Source: Staphylococcus arlettae (GTDB lineage Bacteria; Bacillota; Bacilli; Staphylococcales; Staphylococcaceae). From it: a stretch of 35,553 nt of DNA. Shown here piece after piece: positions 16,504 to 26,248 of the stretch. A model generated the notes under the pieces. That model saw only the letters and a list, made by a program, of their open reading frames with translations. It made no database searches and was not told the origin of the DNA. A program made the translations under genes and the position numbers. The stretch lies in NCBI RefSeq assembly GCF_002902345.1, contig NZ_PPQB01000005.1, forward strand, positions 360,153 through 395,705, read 5' to 3'. How positions within the stretch are numbered: the stretch's first letter is position 1; the number at the start of each line of letters is the position of its first letter.

Positions 16504-17814
16504 ATGACTAAACCTATAGTAGCAATTGTCGGTAGACCGAATGTCGGTAAATCTACAATTTTTAATAGAGTAGTGGGTGAACGTGTATCTATTGTCGAAG
16601 ATACTCCAGGTGTTACTCGTGATAGAATTTATTCTACAGGAGAATGGTTAACTCATGACTTCAATATCATTGATACAGGTGGTATTGAAATTGGAGATGC
16701 TCCATTCCAAACTCAAATTAGAGCACAAGCAGAAATTGCGATTGATGAAGCAGATGTGATTATTTTCATGGTGAATATTCGCGAAGGTTTAACACAAAGT
16801 GATGAAATAGTCGCACAATTATTATATAAATCCAAAAAACCAGTAGTATTAGCAGTCAACAAAGTTGATAATCCGGAAATGCGCAACGAAATTTATGACT
16901 TTTATGCATTAGGTTTTGGTGAACCTTATCCAATTTCTGGTTCACATGGCTTAGGATTAGGTGATTTATTAGATGCTGTTGTTACACATTTTAAAGAAGA
17001 TGTGGAAGATCCTTATGATGAGGATACAATTCGTCTTTCTATAATTGGTAGACCGAATGTCGGTAAATCTAGTTTAGTTAATGCAATTTTAGGTGAAGAT
17101 CGTGTTATTGTGTCGAATGTTGCTGGTACAACACGTGATGCGGTTGATACAGAATATTCATATGATGATCAAAATTTTGTCCTTATAGATACTGCTGGTA
17201 TGCGTAAAAAAGGAAAAGTCTATGAATCCACAGAAAAATATTCTGTCTTACGTGCTTTAAAAGCAATAGAACGCTCAAATGTTGTACTCGTAGTCATAGA
17301 TGCTGAGCAAGGTATTATAGAACAAGATAAACGTGTCGCAGGTTATGCGCACGAAGAAGGAAAAGCCATTGTCATCGTTGTCAATAAGTGGGACACTGTT
17401 GATAAAGAAACGAATACAATGAAAAAATTTAAAGATGAAGTGCGAAAAGAGTTTCAATTCTTAGATTATGCCGAAATCGCGTTCGTCTCTGCAAAAGAAC
17501 GCCAACGATTAAAAACGTTATTCCCATATATCAAAGAAGCAAGTGAAAATCATAAAAAACGTGTCAAAAGTTCAACACTTAATGAAGTGGTTACAGATGC
17601 AATTTCTATGAATCCTACTCCAACCGATAAAGGACGTAGATTAAATGTATTTTATGCTACTCAAGTAGCTATAGAGCCGCCAACTTTTATTATTTTTGTT
17701 AACGATGTAGAATTAATGCATTTTTCGTATAAACGTTATTTAGAAAATCAAATTCGTGATGCATTTGGTTTTGAGGGCACACCAGTGCACATCTTACCTA
17801 GAAAAAGAAATTAA
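16504..17814 (+). CDS. der: Ribosome-assembly GTPase Der (EngA)
   Basis: A 436-aa protein with two tandem GTPase domains and a C-terminal KH-like domain, needed for 50S subunit maturation. GD1 carries [12 protein letters not shown] (about 10-21) and DTGGIE; GD2 carries [12 protein letters not shown] (about 182-193), [11 protein letters not shown] and NKWDTVD. The C-terminal domain ends [16 protein letters not shown], with the typical basic end. The ATG follows GAGGAAG. gpsA starts 17 bp after its stop, so der and gpsA are probably co-transcribed. Confidence 0.96.
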   Translation: MTKPIVAIVGRPNVGKSTIFNRVVGERVSIVEDTPGVTRDRIYSTGEWLTHDFNIIDTGGIEIGDAPFQTQIRAQAEIAIDEADVIIFMVNIREGLTQSDEIVAQLLYKSKKPVVLAVNKVDNPEMRNEIYDFYALGFGEPYPISGSHGLGLGDLLDAVVTHFKEDVEDPYDEDTIRLSIIGRPNVGKSSLVNAILGEDRVIVSNVAGTTRDAVDTEYSYDDQNFVLIDTAGMRKKGKVYESTEKYSVLRALKAIERSNVVLVVIDAEQGIIEQDKRVAGYAHEEGKAIVIVVNKWDTVDKETNTMKKFKDEVRKEFQFLDYAEIAFVSAKERQRLKTLFPYIKEASENHKKRVKSSTLNEVVTDAISMNPTPTDKGRRLNVFYATQVAIEPPTFIIFVNDVELMHFSYKRYLENQIRDAFGFEGTPVHILPRKRN

Positions 17815-17831
17815 ATCGGGGGGATTTACTT

Positions 17832-18830
17832 ATGGTACAAGTTACCGTATATGGAACTGGAAGTTTTGGTACTGCATTAGCTAACGTTTTAGCTGAAAAT
17901 GGACATGATGTCTTAATGTGGGGAAAAAATAATGAAACAATTGAACAAATAAATTCGCAACATGTAAATACCAAATATTTAAAAAATGCAGAATTAAACC
18001 ACCAAATAAAAGCAACTAACGATCTAACGCAAGCAGTTACATTTGCAGACGTATATTTAATTGCCCTACCTACTAAAGCAATTAGAGAGGTTTTAGGACA
18101 AATCGATGCGTTAATCACTAATAAGAAGATTTTTATCCATGTTGCTAAAGGGATTGAAAACAATACCTTTAAACGTGTTTCAGAAATGATAGAAGATACA
18201 ATTTCGTCAGAACATAATGATGGCATTGGCGTTTTATCTGGACCTAGCCATGCCGAAGAAGTTGTCATCAAACAACCAACTACAGTAGCAGCTTCTTCCA
18301 ATAGTGAAACTATTAGTAAATTAATTCAAGATTTATTTATGAATGATTATTTACGTGTGTATACAAATAGTGATTTAATCGGTGTAGAACTCGGTGGCGC
18401 CTTAAAAAATGTCATTGCTGTTGCCAGTGGCGTAATAGCAGGTATGGGCTTTGGTGACAATGCCAAAGCAGCTCTTATGACTCGTGGTCTCGCAGAAATT
18501 AGTCGATTAGGCGAAACATTAGGTGCAGACCCAATGACTTTTTTAGGTTTAGGTGGCATTGGTGATTTAATAGTTACATGTACATCTACCCATTCAAGAA
18601 ACTATACTTTAGGTTATAAACTAGGCGAAGGTAAATCTTTAGATACAGCACTTGATGAAATGAATATGGTAGTAGAAGGTGTCTATACAACAAAATCTGT
18701 TTATCAATTATCTAAAAAGTATAATGTCGACATGCCTATTACCGAAGCTTTATACAATGTGTTGTTTGAAAATACACCTGTTGAAGAAAGTGTTAAGTAC
18801 TTAATGGAGCGTGGAAAAAAAGCCGAATAA
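17832..18830 (+). CDS. gpsA: Glycerol-3-phosphate dehydrogenase [NAD(P)+]
   Basis: A 332-aa enzyme that reduces dihydroxyacetone phosphate to sn-glycerol-3-phosphate, the backbone for phospholipids and teichoic acid. The N-terminal Rossmann motif is [19 protein letters not shown] (about 6-24). [10 protein letters not shown] (about 137-146), the catalytic Lys in [11 protein letters not shown] (about 192) and [12 protein letters not shown] are family signatures. The ribosome binding site is GGGGGGA. It sits directly after der, as in B. subtilis, where spoIVA follows; here a terminator and hup follow. Confidence 0.96.
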   Translation: MVQVTVYGTGSFGTALANVLAENGHDVLMWGKNNETIEQINSQHVNTKYLKNAELNHQIKATNDLTQAVTFADVYLIALPTKAIREVLGQIDALITNKKIFIHVAKGIENNTFKRVSEMIEDTISSEHNDGIGVLSGPSHAEEVVIKQPTTVAASSNSETISKLIQDLFMNDYLRVYTNSDLIGVELGGALKNVIAVASGVIAGMGFGDNAKAALMTRGLAEISRLGETLGADPMTFLGLGGIGDLIVTCTSTHSRNYTLGYKLGEGKSLDTALDEMNMVVEGVYTTKSVYQLSKKYNVDMPITEALYNVLFENTPVEESVKYLMERGKKAE

Positions 18831-18832
18831 CG

Positions 18833-18870
18833 AAGTAATTTTACACTATTAAGACAATAGATTACTTTTT
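18833..18870 (+). terminator. Terminator of der-gpsA
   Basis: AAGTAAT (18833-18839) pairs with ATTACTT (18861-18867), and the inner arms CTATT/AATAG (18846-18850 with 18856-18860) pair across a 6-nt bulge. A T-run follows. Confidence 0.6.
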
Positions 18871-18950
18871 TAAATAAAAATCCCTTTAATTCAAGCTTTT
18901 TCGTATATAAATCATTGCAGTAGCAATATTTGTTGTGTTAAAGTCATAGC

Positions 18951-18974
18951 ATAATGATATTAAGATATCATTAT
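18951..18974 (+). repeat. Perfect inverted repeat in the hup upstream region
   Basis: Ten-base arms ATAATGATAT and ATATCATTAT flank TAAG. The repeat ends 7 bp before the GGGGAGGTG ribosome binding site of hup. It could be a 5' mRNA hairpin that stabilises or controls the abundant hup transcript, or a protein operator. There is no T-run, so it is not a terminator. Confidence 0.7.
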
Positions 18975-18999
18975 TAACCCTAGGGGAGGTGAATTCGTA

Positions 19000-19272
19000 A
19001 TGAACAAAACTGATTTAATCAACGCTGTTGCAGAACAAGCTGATTTAACTAAAAAAGAAGCAGGTTTAGCTGTGGATGCAGTATTCGAATCAATTCAATC
19101 ATCACTTTCTAAAGGTGAAAAAGTACAATTAATTGGATTCGGTAACTTTGAGGTACGTGAACGTGCTGCACGTAAAGGACGTAACCCTCAAACTGGTAAA
19201 GAAATTGATATCCCTGCAAGCAAAGTTCCAGCATTCAAAGCTGGTAAAGCTTTAAAAGACGCAGTAAAATAA
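19000..19272 (+). CDS. hup: HU nucleoid-associated DNA-binding protein
   Basis: A 90-aa histone-like protein that bends and compacts DNA as a dimer. The sequence begins [21 protein letters not shown] and contains the conserved [21 protein letters not shown] arm with its proline at about residue 63. It is strongly basic at the arm and C-terminus. The ribosome binding site GGGGAGGTG is strong, as expected for an abundant protein. Codon choice is very regular (GCT/GCA, AAA). It is a single-gene transcript ended by a compact terminator. IHF-type subunits are ruled out by length and motif. Confidence 0.97.
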   Translation: MNKTDLINAVAEQADLTKKEAGLAVDAVFESIQSSLSKGEKVQLIGFGNFEVRERAARKGRNPQTGKEIDIPASKVPAFKAGKALKDAVK

Positions 19273-19288
19273 TTCTTTACTTTACATC

Positions 19289-19315
19289 AAAGCCCTTTAA
19301 TAAAGGGGCTTTTTC
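19289..19315 (+). terminator. Terminator of hup
   Basis: AAAGCCC-TTT pairs with AAAGGGGCTTT around a short AAT loop, with one unpaired G, and runs into TTTTTCTTTTT. Confidence 0.9.
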
Positions 19316-19565
19316 TTTTTACATAAATTAATACATATAATATAAAATCAATAAATAAAACGTTATTTTTGTCTAAATATATATAAGTTGTTAACATTGA
19401 TAAGTTAGAAAGTGCATATTGGGCAACCAACTTTTTGTTTAATGTTATAATAGTTAGGCTGACCATATAGAATAAAAAGTTTTCTTAAATACTTTAGTCA
19501 TCCTTGATTTTAATTTCTATCATATAATGTTACTATGTATATTGATTATAAAGTGAGGTGTGAAC

Positions 19566-20144
19566 ATGGAATCAACATATACTATATTAAAAAAACAAAT
19601 TACACAAAGACTTGCTGATGTACCTTTACATCAACCTATACATATTAATCGCGCATTAAGTGACGTACTTGATTCATATGACATACCTGAAAAAGCGAAA
19701 CTAGCTTGCCTCACTATTGACACAGCAATGTGTCATTTAGATGCCGTTCCAGGTGATCATCTTTCTAAACAATCCATATTAATTGGTGATTTGTTGAGCG
19801 CACATTTTTACACGATTTTAGCTGAACTAAACAACCCTAGTTATCAAGCAAAAATTAGCCAAGCAATCGTTGAAGTAAATGAATTGAAATCTTCTATTCA
19901 CCATAACCAAATAGATAAACAGCAAATAGAAAAAACTATATTGACCATTGAATGTCTGTTTCCTATTGTGACCATTCAACATTATATTGCTGATGTTAAT
20001 ACGATTGATATTCAAGCAAAAATGTTCAATCATGATGATGCACATTTATCATTCTATTTAAGACAATATTCGAAAGAGGAACAAAATACATTTTTCAAGA
20101 ATATAAAACAAAATTATATTCATAAAAGAGGTAATTTAAAATGA
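19566..20144 (+). CDS. hepS: Heptaprenyl diphosphate synthase, component I (small subunit)
   Basis: A 192-aa regulatory subunit of the two-component prenyl synthase that builds the C35-type side chain of menaquinone. The family is poorly conserved; the call rests on length, the opening [18 protein letters not shown] and the gene order hepS-menG-hepT (gerCA-gerCB-gerCC) shared with Bacillus. It has no catalytic Asp-rich motif, as expected for this subunit. The ATG at 19566 is chosen because GAGGTG (19555-19560) is its ribosome binding site; an in-frame GTG at 19560 overlaps that site. The stop overlaps menG as ATGA. Upstream, 19273-19565 holds AT-rich -10-like boxes but no clear promoter. Confidence 0.85.
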   Translation: MESTYTILKKQITQRLADVPLHQPIHINRALSDVLDSYDIPEKAKLACLTIDTAMCHLDAVPGDHLSKQSILIGDLLSAHFYTILAELNNPSYQAKISQAIVEVNELKSSIHHNQIDKQQIEKTILTIECLFPIVTIQHYIADVNTIDIQAKMFNHDDAHLSFYLRQYSKEEQNTFFKNIKQNYIHKRGNLK

Positions 20145-20842
20145 CTGAAAACAATGCTAAAAAAGAACAAGTACATACAGTATTCCAAAATATATCAAAT
20201 AAGTATGATCGTTTAAACAATATCATAAGTTTTGAGCAACATGTTTTATGGCGTAAACATACGATGAAAGAAATGGCTGTAACTAAAGGAGCAAAAGCAT
20301 TAGATGTTTGCTATGGCACAGCTGATTGGACAATTGCTTTAAGCAAAGCAGTCGGCACTACTGGTGAAGTTTATGGCGTCGATTTTAGTGAAAATATGCT
20401 CGCAGTGGGCGAAGAAAAAACAAAAGATATAGATAACATCACACTTATTCATGGAGATGCTATGGACTTACCGTTTGATACAAATTCATTTGATTACGTA
20501 ACTATTGGCTTTGGCTTAAGAAACGTTCCAGATTATTTGGCTACATTAAAAGAATTGAATCGAGTACTAAAACCTGGAGGTATGGTGGTTTGTTTAGAAA
20601 CAAGTCAGCCGACGTTACCTGTGTTCAAACAATTTTATAAAATGTATTTCAAATTTGTAATGCCAATTTTTGGTAAAATTTTTGCAAAATCTAAAGATGA
20701 ATACGAATGGTTACAACAATCTACATTTAATTTCCCAGACAAAGAGAAATTACGTCGTTTATTTAATCAAGCTGGTTTCAGCAATATGAAAGTACGTAGC
20801 TATACAGGTGGCGTTGCTGCAATGCACCTTGGCTATAAATAA
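20141..20842 (+). CDS. menG: Demethylmenaquinone methyltransferase (MenG/UbiE)
   Basis: A 233-aa SAM-dependent methyltransferase performing the last step of menaquinone synthesis. The N-terminal [21 protein letters not shown] is typical, the SAM-binding motif I is [16 protein letters not shown] (about 50-65), then GDAMDLPFD and [13 protein letters not shown]. Its start overlaps hepS by 4 bp (ATGA), and hepT follows after 25 bp, so the three form one operon that makes and finishes menaquinone. Confidence 0.96.
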   Translation: MTENNAKKEQVHTVFQNISNKYDRLNNIISFEQHVLWRKHTMKEMAVTKGAKALDVCYGTADWTIALSKAVGTTGEVYGVDFSENMLAVGEEKTKDIDNITLIHGDAMDLPFDTNSFDYVTIGFGLRNVPDYLATLKELNRVLKPGGMVVCLETSQPTLPVFKQFYKMYFKFVMPIFGKIFAKSKDEYEWLQQSTFNFPDKEKLRRLFNQAGFSNMKVRSYTGGVAAMHLGYK

Positions 20843-20867
20843 TACGAAACAACCAAAGGTGATTAGC

Positions 20868-21821
20868 GTGGCAAAGTTAAATATGAACAGTGAAATAAAG
20901 AAAATTGAACAACGATTACAACTAGCAATCACTAGTAAAGACAAAGTACTCGAAAATGCTGCTTTCCATTTATTGTCTTCTGGGGGTAAACGTGTTAGAC
21001 CTGCATTTGTTATCTTAAGTAGCCAGTTTGGTGAAGATAGAACTGAGTACACCTACAGAGTTGCAGTAGCGTTGGAACTTATTCACATGGCAACACTAGT
21101 CCATGATGATGTAATTGATAAAAGTGATAAACGACGCGGCAGACCTACAATTTCTAAAAAATGGGACCAAAACACAGCAATTTTAACCGGGAATTTTTTG
21201 TTAGCACTTGCTTTGGATTATATTTCGTATATTCCTGATAATCATGTACACGCTGTTATCTCTAATGCGATTATAGATGTTTGTAAAGGGGAACTCTTTC
21301 AATTTCGAGATCAATTTAATGCGCAACAATCCATAACTAACTATTTACGCCGTATCAATAGAAAAACAGCTCTTTTGATTCAATTATCAACTGAAGTCGG
21401 TGCCATTTCTTCTGGAGCAGACGAAGAAACTGTGCGTAAATTAAAGATGATTGGTCATTATATTGGTATGAGTTTCCAAATTGTAGACGACATATTAGAT
21501 TTTACTAGTACAGAAAAACAATTAGGAAAACCAGTAGGTAGTGATTTGATGAATGGCCATCTCACATTACCAGTTTTACTTGAGATGCGCAGTAACCCAA
21601 TGTTTAAAGCAAAAATTGAAGCGTTACATAGTGATAGTCCAAGAATAGCTTTTGACGAATGTGTCTCAATTATAAGACACTCTGACAGTATTAAAGTGGC
21701 TCAAAACATTAGTGATCAATACTTAAATAAAGCACTAACACTTATTGAGTCCTTACAAAATAAAGAAGCTAAAAGTTTATTTAAAAAATTGATACAAAAA
21801 ATGAGTAAAAGAAGTATGTAA
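20868..21821 (+). CDS. hepT: Heptaprenyl diphosphate synthase, component II (catalytic subunit)
   Basis: A 317-aa trans-prenyl synthase. First aspartate-rich motif: HDDVIDKSDKRRGRPT (about 79-94); second: QIVDDILDF; also SSGGKRVRP near the N-terminus for IPP binding, and GKPVGSDLMNGHLTLPVL. Together with HepS it makes the long-chain prenyl diphosphate for menaquinone. The GTG at 20868 is chosen: AAAGGTGA lies about 8 nt upstream and the product has normal length. Reading further upstream would run into menG. An internal ATG at 20883 is a less likely start. Confidence 0.93.
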   Translation: MAKLNMNSEIKKIEQRLQLAITSKDKVLENAAFHLLSSGGKRVRPAFVILSSQFGEDRTEYTYRVAVALELIHMATLVHDDVIDKSDKRRGRPTISKKWDQNTAILTGNFLLALALDYISYIPDNHVHAVISNAIIDVCKGELFQFRDQFNAQQSITNYLRRINRKTALLIQLSTEVGAISSGADEETVRKLKMIGHYIGMSFQIVDDILDFTSTEKQLGKPVGSDLMNGHLTLPVLLEMRSNPMFKAKIEALHSDSPRIAFDECVSIIRHSDSIKVAQNISDQYLNKALTLIESLQNKEAKSLFKKLIQKMSKRSM

Positions 21822-21835
21822 GTTATGTAAAAACA

Positions 21836-21864
21836 TTGAAAGCGCTTTTACATCCTGTTATTAT
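21836..21864 (+). promoter_or_regulatory. ndk promoter with overlapping CcpA-like (cre) site
   Basis: TTGAAA (21836-21841) and TATTAT (21859-21864) are spaced by 17 bp. The stretch 21837-21850 (TGAAAGCGCTTTTA) matches the catabolite-responsive element TGWAANCGNTNWCA at all but one position and overlaps the -35 and spacer. CcpA binding there would be expected to repress. The leader to the ndk start is about 90 nt. Confidence 0.5.
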
Positions 21865-21958
21865 AGTGTTATGCTGATTATATATCGTATAACATAATTC
21901 ATGCGGTTAATTTAACAATTATTCAGCGTGATACATAACACAGGGGGATTTACGCACA

Positions 21959-22408
21959 ATGGAAAGAACATTCTTAATGATTAAACCGGACGCGGTACAA
22001 CGTAATTTAATTGGTGAGATTATTACTCGCCTTGAAAATAAAGGACTTAAATTAGTAGGGGCTAAGTTAATGTCAGTACCAAAATCTTTAGCCGAAACAC
22101 ATTACTCTGAACATGTTGATAAACCATTTTATGGGAGTTTAGTATCGTTTATTACATCTGCGCCAGTATTTGCGATGGTTGTTGAAGGTGAAGATGTTGT
22201 AAGTGTATCACGACATATCATTGGTACTACAAACCCAACTGAAGCGGCACCTGGAACAATTAGAGGAGATTTAGGCTTAACAGTAGGTAGAAATATTATC
22301 CATGGTTCTGACTCAGTTGAGTCTGCTAAAAGAGAAATTAGTTTATGGTTCAATGAAGACGAGTTGACAGATTATCAACAAACACGTGAACCGTGGATTT
22401 ATGAATAA
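21959..22408 (+). CDS. ndk: Nucleoside diphosphate kinase
   Basis: A 149-aa enzyme that equalises nucleoside tri- and diphosphate pools through a phosphohistidine. It opens [21 protein letters not shown], and the active-site His is in [16 protein letters not shown] (about 115). The ribosome binding site is GGGGGA. The position after hepT is conserved with Bacillus, but the ndk gene here has its own candidate promoter and its own terminator. Confidence 0.97.
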   Translation: MERTFLMIKPDAVQRNLIGEIITRLENKGLKLVGAKLMSVPKSLAETHYSEHVDKPFYGSLVSFITSAPVFAMVVEGEDVVSVSRHIIGTTNPTEAAPGTIRGDLGLTVGRNIIHGSDSVESAKREISLWFNEDELTDYQQTREPWIYE

Positions 22409-22422
22409 TATAAATAATTAGT

Positions 22423-22466
22423 ATAAAGGCAGGAATACAATTCAGTATTCTCGCCTTTATTTTTTA
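22423..22466 (+). terminator. Terminator of ndk
   Basis: Arms 22423-22438 and 22445-22460 form a 16-bp stem with two mismatches in the middle and end in TATTTTTT. Confidence 0.88.
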
Positions 22467-22582
22467 TGCCTAAAACAGTAATATCATATCCGTTTTATAG
22501 CTTTCAATGTTACACTGGAACTAAAATAATCATATCGAGCTAATTATTTATTAAATTTTCTGTTAATATGATTATCTGAATA

Positions 22583-22591
22583 TGGTAAGAT
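22583..22591 (+). promoter_or_regulatory. Candidate extended -10 promoter of the aro operon
   Basis: TAAGAT (22586-22591) is preceded by TGG (22583-22585), with a weak -35 TTAATA (22563-22568) 17 bp upstream. It lies 48 bp before aroC. No T-box or attenuator-like leader is seen. Confidence 0.45.
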
Positions 22592-22639
22592 AGAAAACAT
22601 ATCATTAATTTAAAGTATTAAAGAACGGAGTGTGCATAT

Positions 22640-23806
22640 ATGAGATATTTAACATCAGGCGAATCACATGGCCCACAATTAACGGTGATTATTGAAGGAG
22701 TACCTGCTAATTTAACAATTAATGTTGAAGATATAAACGAACAAATGTTTAAACGCCAAGGTGGTTATGGTAGAGGACGTAGAATGCAAATTGAAAAAGA
22801 TACGGTTGAAATCGTTTCTGGTGTTCGTAATGGTTATACATTAGGGAGCCCTATCACTCTAATCGTCAAAAACGACGATTTTACACATTGGAAAAATATC
22901 ATGGGTGCAGATCCAATAAGCGAAGAACAGCAAGAAAATATGAAACGTGTTATCACTAAACCTCGTCCGGGGCACGCTGATTTAGTAGGAGGTATGAAGT
23001 ATAACCACCGCGATTTACGTAATGTGTTAGAACGTTCTTCTGCACGAGAAACTGCAGCACGAGTAGCTGTAGGTGCAGTTTCTAAAATTCTTTTAAAACA
23101 ATTAAATATTGATTTCTATAGTCGTGTAGTTGAAATTGGTGGCGTTAAAGACCAAGGTCTTTATGACTTAGAAACAATTAAATCTAACGTTGATAAAAAT
23201 GATGTACGTGTAATCGATGAAAGTATTGCTCAGTCTATGAGAGATAAAATTGATGAAGCGAAAAAAGCAGGAGATACCTTAGGTGGTGTAGTACAAGTTA
23301 TTGTAGATGGATTACCTGTTGGTATTGGAAGCTATGTACACTATGATCGTAAATTAGATGGCAAAATTGCCCAAGGCGTCGTGAGTATCAATGCATTTAA
23401 AGGTGTAAGTTTTGGCGAAGGTTTTGATGCTGCTGAAAAACCAGGCAGTCAAATTCAAGATGAGATATTATATGATGAAACAAATGGATACCACAGAGGC
23501 TCTAATCATTTAGGTGGATTAGAAGGGGGCATGTCTAACGGAATGCCTATTATCGTTAACGGTGTAATGAAACCTATTCCTACGTTATACAAACCTTTAA
23601 ACTCAGTAGATATTAATACTAAAGAGTCTTTCAAAGCTTCTATCGAACGTTCAGACAGTTCAGCTGTACCAGCAGCAAGTGTAGTGGTTGAAAATGTTGT
23701 TGCTTTTGAAGTTGCAAAAGCACTATTAGAGGAATTCCAATCTAATCACATTGAGCAATTACAAGCACAAGTTGAAGAACGTCGCGCTTTAAATATCGAA
23801 TATTAA
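22640..23806 (+). CDS. aroC: Chorismate synthase
   Basis: A 388-aa FMN-dependent lyase that turns EPSP into chorismate, precursor of aromatic amino acids, folate and menaquinone. It begins [14 protein letters not shown], with [19 protein letters not shown] (about 112-130), [12 protein letters not shown] and the C-terminal [18 protein letters not shown]. The reduced flavin cofactor ties it loosely to riboflavin supply (ribU). The start has ACGGAG upstream. The order is aroC-aroB-aroA, and the gene is 61 bp before aroB. Confidence 0.97.
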   Translation: MRYLTSGESHGPQLTVIIEGVPANLTINVEDINEQMFKRQGGYGRGRRMQIEKDTVEIVSGVRNGYTLGSPITLIVKNDDFTHWKNIMGADPISEEQQENMKRVITKPRPGHADLVGGMKYNHRDLRNVLERSSARETAARVAVGAVSKILLKQLNIDFYSRVVEIGGVKDQGLYDLETIKSNVDKNDVRVIDESIAQSMRDKIDEAKKAGDTLGGVVQVIVDGLPVGIGSYVHYDRKLDGKIAQGVVSINAFKGVSFGEGFDAAEKPGSQIQDEILYDETNGYHRGSNHLGGLEGGMSNGMPIIVNGVMKPIPTLYKPLNSVDINTKESFKASIERSDSSAVPAASVVVENVVAFEVAKALLEEFQSNHIEQLQAQVEERRALNIEY

Positions 23807-23867
23807 TCACCAAATATTTAACACGCAATTTAATTTTCAAATATCGATTTATAAGATAGGTGAGACT

Positions 23868-24935
23868 ATGAAATTAGAAACAACATATCAATCCAATAAT
23901 TATCCAATAATTGTTGAGCATAATGCTATACAGCAATTACATCCATTTGTGCAATCCTACAAAGATATTGTGCTCGTAGTTGATGCTAAAGTAGAAGAAC
24001 AATGGGGCGAGACTTTGGATTTCATTACCTCTGAATATGACGCGCATAAACTTGTTATACCTTCAGGGGAAGCTACGAAAACATTAGCATATTATAATGA
24101 AATAATAGAGGAATTACTAAGTAAAAATCTAACACGTAATACTTGTTTACTTGCAGTAGGTGGTGGTGCAACAGGTGATTTCACAGGTTTTCTAGCTGCT
24201 ACATTATTGCGTGGCGTGGATTTCATACAAATCCCAACTACAATTCTAGCGCATGATTCAAGTGTCGGTGGAAAAGTAGGAATTAATTCTAAACATGGTA
24301 AAAATTTAATAGGTGCTTTCTACAGACCTAAAGCTGTTATCTATGACTTAAACTTTTTATCAACATTACCGTATAGTGAAATTATTAGTGGTTATGCTGA
24401 AGTTTATAAACATGCGCTTTTAAATGATAGTCATGCTGTCCAAACTATAGAACAGCAGTATAACTCAAGACAACGTTTAAGTGACTTAGTAGATATCGAA
24501 ACTTATATTTACAATGGAATTAATACAAAATTAAATATCATTATTCAAGATGAGAAAGAAAATAATGTCCGTAAACATTTAAATTTAGGTCATACTTTTG
24601 GTCATGCAGTAGAATATAAATTCAAAATTCCACACGGTCACGCTATTATGATTGGCTTAATATATCAATTTATAGTATCTAATATTAATTTGAATACAAC
24701 TTTTGATATTCAACGGTTTATTAATTATCTTCATATTTTAGATTATCCTTTAACATTAATAAGTGACTTTGATTTTGACTCACTATATCAATTGATGTTA
24801 AGTGATAAAAAAAATGACGATGCCGGAGTACAAATGGTTTTATTACAAAACTATGGACAACCAATTGTTCAACACGTAGACAAAACCGTTCTCAAACAAG
24901 CATTTCACGAATTACAAACATATTTTAAAAAGTAG
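23868..24935 (+). CDS. aroB: 3-Dehydroquinate synthase
   Basis: A 355-aa NAD+- and metal-dependent enzyme forming 3-dehydroquinate from DAHP. The NAD-binding block [20 protein letters not shown] (about 95-113) and [18 protein letters not shown] (about 123-140) are clear, and the metal-ligand histidines are in [14 protein letters not shown]. The AHDSSVGG variant, instead of the more common AQVDSSVGG, is also what I recall from S. aureus. Start ATG with TAGGTGAG. The aroA reading frame begins immediately after its stop. Confidence 0.96.
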   Translation: MKLETTYQSNNYPIIVEHNAIQQLHPFVQSYKDIVLVVDAKVEEQWGETLDFITSEYDAHKLVIPSGEATKTLAYYNEIIEELLSKNLTRNTCLLAVGGGATGDFTGFLAATLLRGVDFIQIPTTILAHDSSVGGKVGINSKHGKNLIGAFYRPKAVIYDLNFLSTLPYSEIISGYAEVYKHALLNDSHAVQTIEQQYNSRQRLSDLVDIETYIYNGINTKLNIIIQDEKENNVRKHLNLGHTFGHAVEYKFKIPHGHAIMIGLIYQFIVSNINLNTTFDIQRFINYLHILDYPLTLISDFDFDSLYQLMLSDKKNDDAGVQMVLLQNYGQPIVQHVDKTVLKQAFHELQTYFKK

Positions 24936-24944
24936 GTGACCCAT

Positions 24945-26243
24945 TTGAGTAATAAAGAAATAATTGATGTCAATGGCCCTTTAATAGGCGAAATTGAAGT
25001 GCCAGGTGACAAATCCATGACACATCGCGGTATCATCTTAGGTTCTCTAGCAAGTGGAACTTCACGCATCTATAAACCTTTATTGGGTGAAGACTGCTTA
25101 CGAACAGTTGAAATATTCCGTCGCTTAGGTGTTGATATTACTGTTAGTGCAGAAGTCATAACGATAAATTCTCCAGGTTATAAACATTTTGTCACACCAC
25201 ACCAAGTCTTATATACAGGTAATTCTGGAACAACGACAAGATTGGTGGCAGGTTTGTTGTGTGGATTAGGTATAGAAACTGTAATTTCAGGTGACACATC
25301 TATAGGTAAGAGACCAATGGATCGTATCATGAAACCATTAAAAATGATGGGAGCAAATATTTCAGGTATTAACGATAATTACACGCCTTTAATTATCAAG
25401 CCTGCAACAATAACTGGTATTGATTTCCAAATGGAAGTAGCAAGTGCTCAAGTAAAAAGTGCTATTTTATTTGCAAGTTTGTTTGCAGACAGTGAAACAA
25501 CGATAAATGAAATCGATATTTCACGTAACCATACCGAAACAATGTTCCGCCATTTTGGAATTCCTATTGACTCACAAGGGACTACAATCAATATCAAACC
25601 TCATGCTATTGATCATATACAGCCTGCAGATTTCCATGTACCAGGAGATATTTCTTCAGCAGCTTACTTTATAGTTGCAGGATTAATTACCCCAGGCAGT
25701 GATATTACAATTCATAATGTTGGCATAAACGATACTCGTTCAGGTATCATTGATATCGTACAAAAAATGGAAGGCAACATTACTTTGTTTAACAAAACTG
25801 ATGGGGCAGAACCAACTGCATCAATTCGAGTACAATATACACCTAACTTGAAAGGTGTGCATATCGAAGGTGATTTAGTACCTAAAGCTATTGATGAAAT
25901 GCCAATCATTGCTTTATTATGTACACAAGCTAACAGTTCAAGTGTGATTAAAGATGCCGAAGAGTTAAAAGTCAAAGAAACCAATCGTATCGACACAACA
26001 GCAAATATGTTAAACTTGTTAGGTTTCATGTTACAACCTACAAATGATGGTATGATTATACATCCATCTCAGTTAGAACAAACAACAACAGTCGATAGTT
26101 TTACCGATCACCGAATAGGTATGATGTTGGCTATTGCGTCATTACTTACAACTGAAACATTGCCAATAAATCAATTTGATGCAGTTAATGTTTCTTTCCC
26201 AGGATTCTTGCCGAAGTTAAAACAATTAGAAAACGAGGGATAA
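24945..26243 (+). CDS. aroA: 3-Phosphoshikimate 1-carboxyvinyltransferase (EPSP synthase)
   Basis: A 432-aa enzyme joining shikimate-3-phosphate and PEP. Conserved elements: [19 protein letters not shown] (about 17-36), [48 protein letters not shown] and [12 protein letters not shown]. These look like the class II type found in staphylococci. The TTG at 24945 is preferred: AGGTGA (24934-24939) is 5 nt upstream and the length equals S. aureus AroA. A GTG at 24936, abutting the aroB stop, would lie inside that ribosome binding site. Confidence 0.95.
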   Translation: MSNKEIIDVNGPLIGEIEVPGDKSMTHRGIILGSLASGTSRIYKPLLGEDCLRTVEIFRRLGVDITVSAEVITINSPGYKHFVTPHQVLYTGNSGTTTRLVAGLLCGLGIETVISGDTSIGKRPMDRIMKPLKMMGANISGINDNYTPLIIKPATITGIDFQMEVASAQVKSAILFASLFADSETTINEIDISRNHTETMFRHFGIPIDSQGTTINIKPHAIDHIQPADFHVPGDISSAAYFIVAGLITPGSDITIHNVGINDTRSGIIDIVQKMEGNITLFNKTDGAEPTASIRVQYTPNLKGVHIEGDLVPKAIDEMPIIALLCTQANSSSVIKDAEELKVKETNRIDTTANMLNLLGFMLQPTNDGMIIHPSQLEQTTTVDSFTDHRIGMMLAIASLLTTETLPINQFDAVNVSFPGFLPKLKQLENEG

Positions 26244-26248
26244 TTAAG

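Noticed and set aside
20808..20867. Upstream extension of hepT into menG
   Set aside because: It would overlap menG, and there is a well-spaced AAAGGTGA before the GTG at 20868 that gives the normal protein length.
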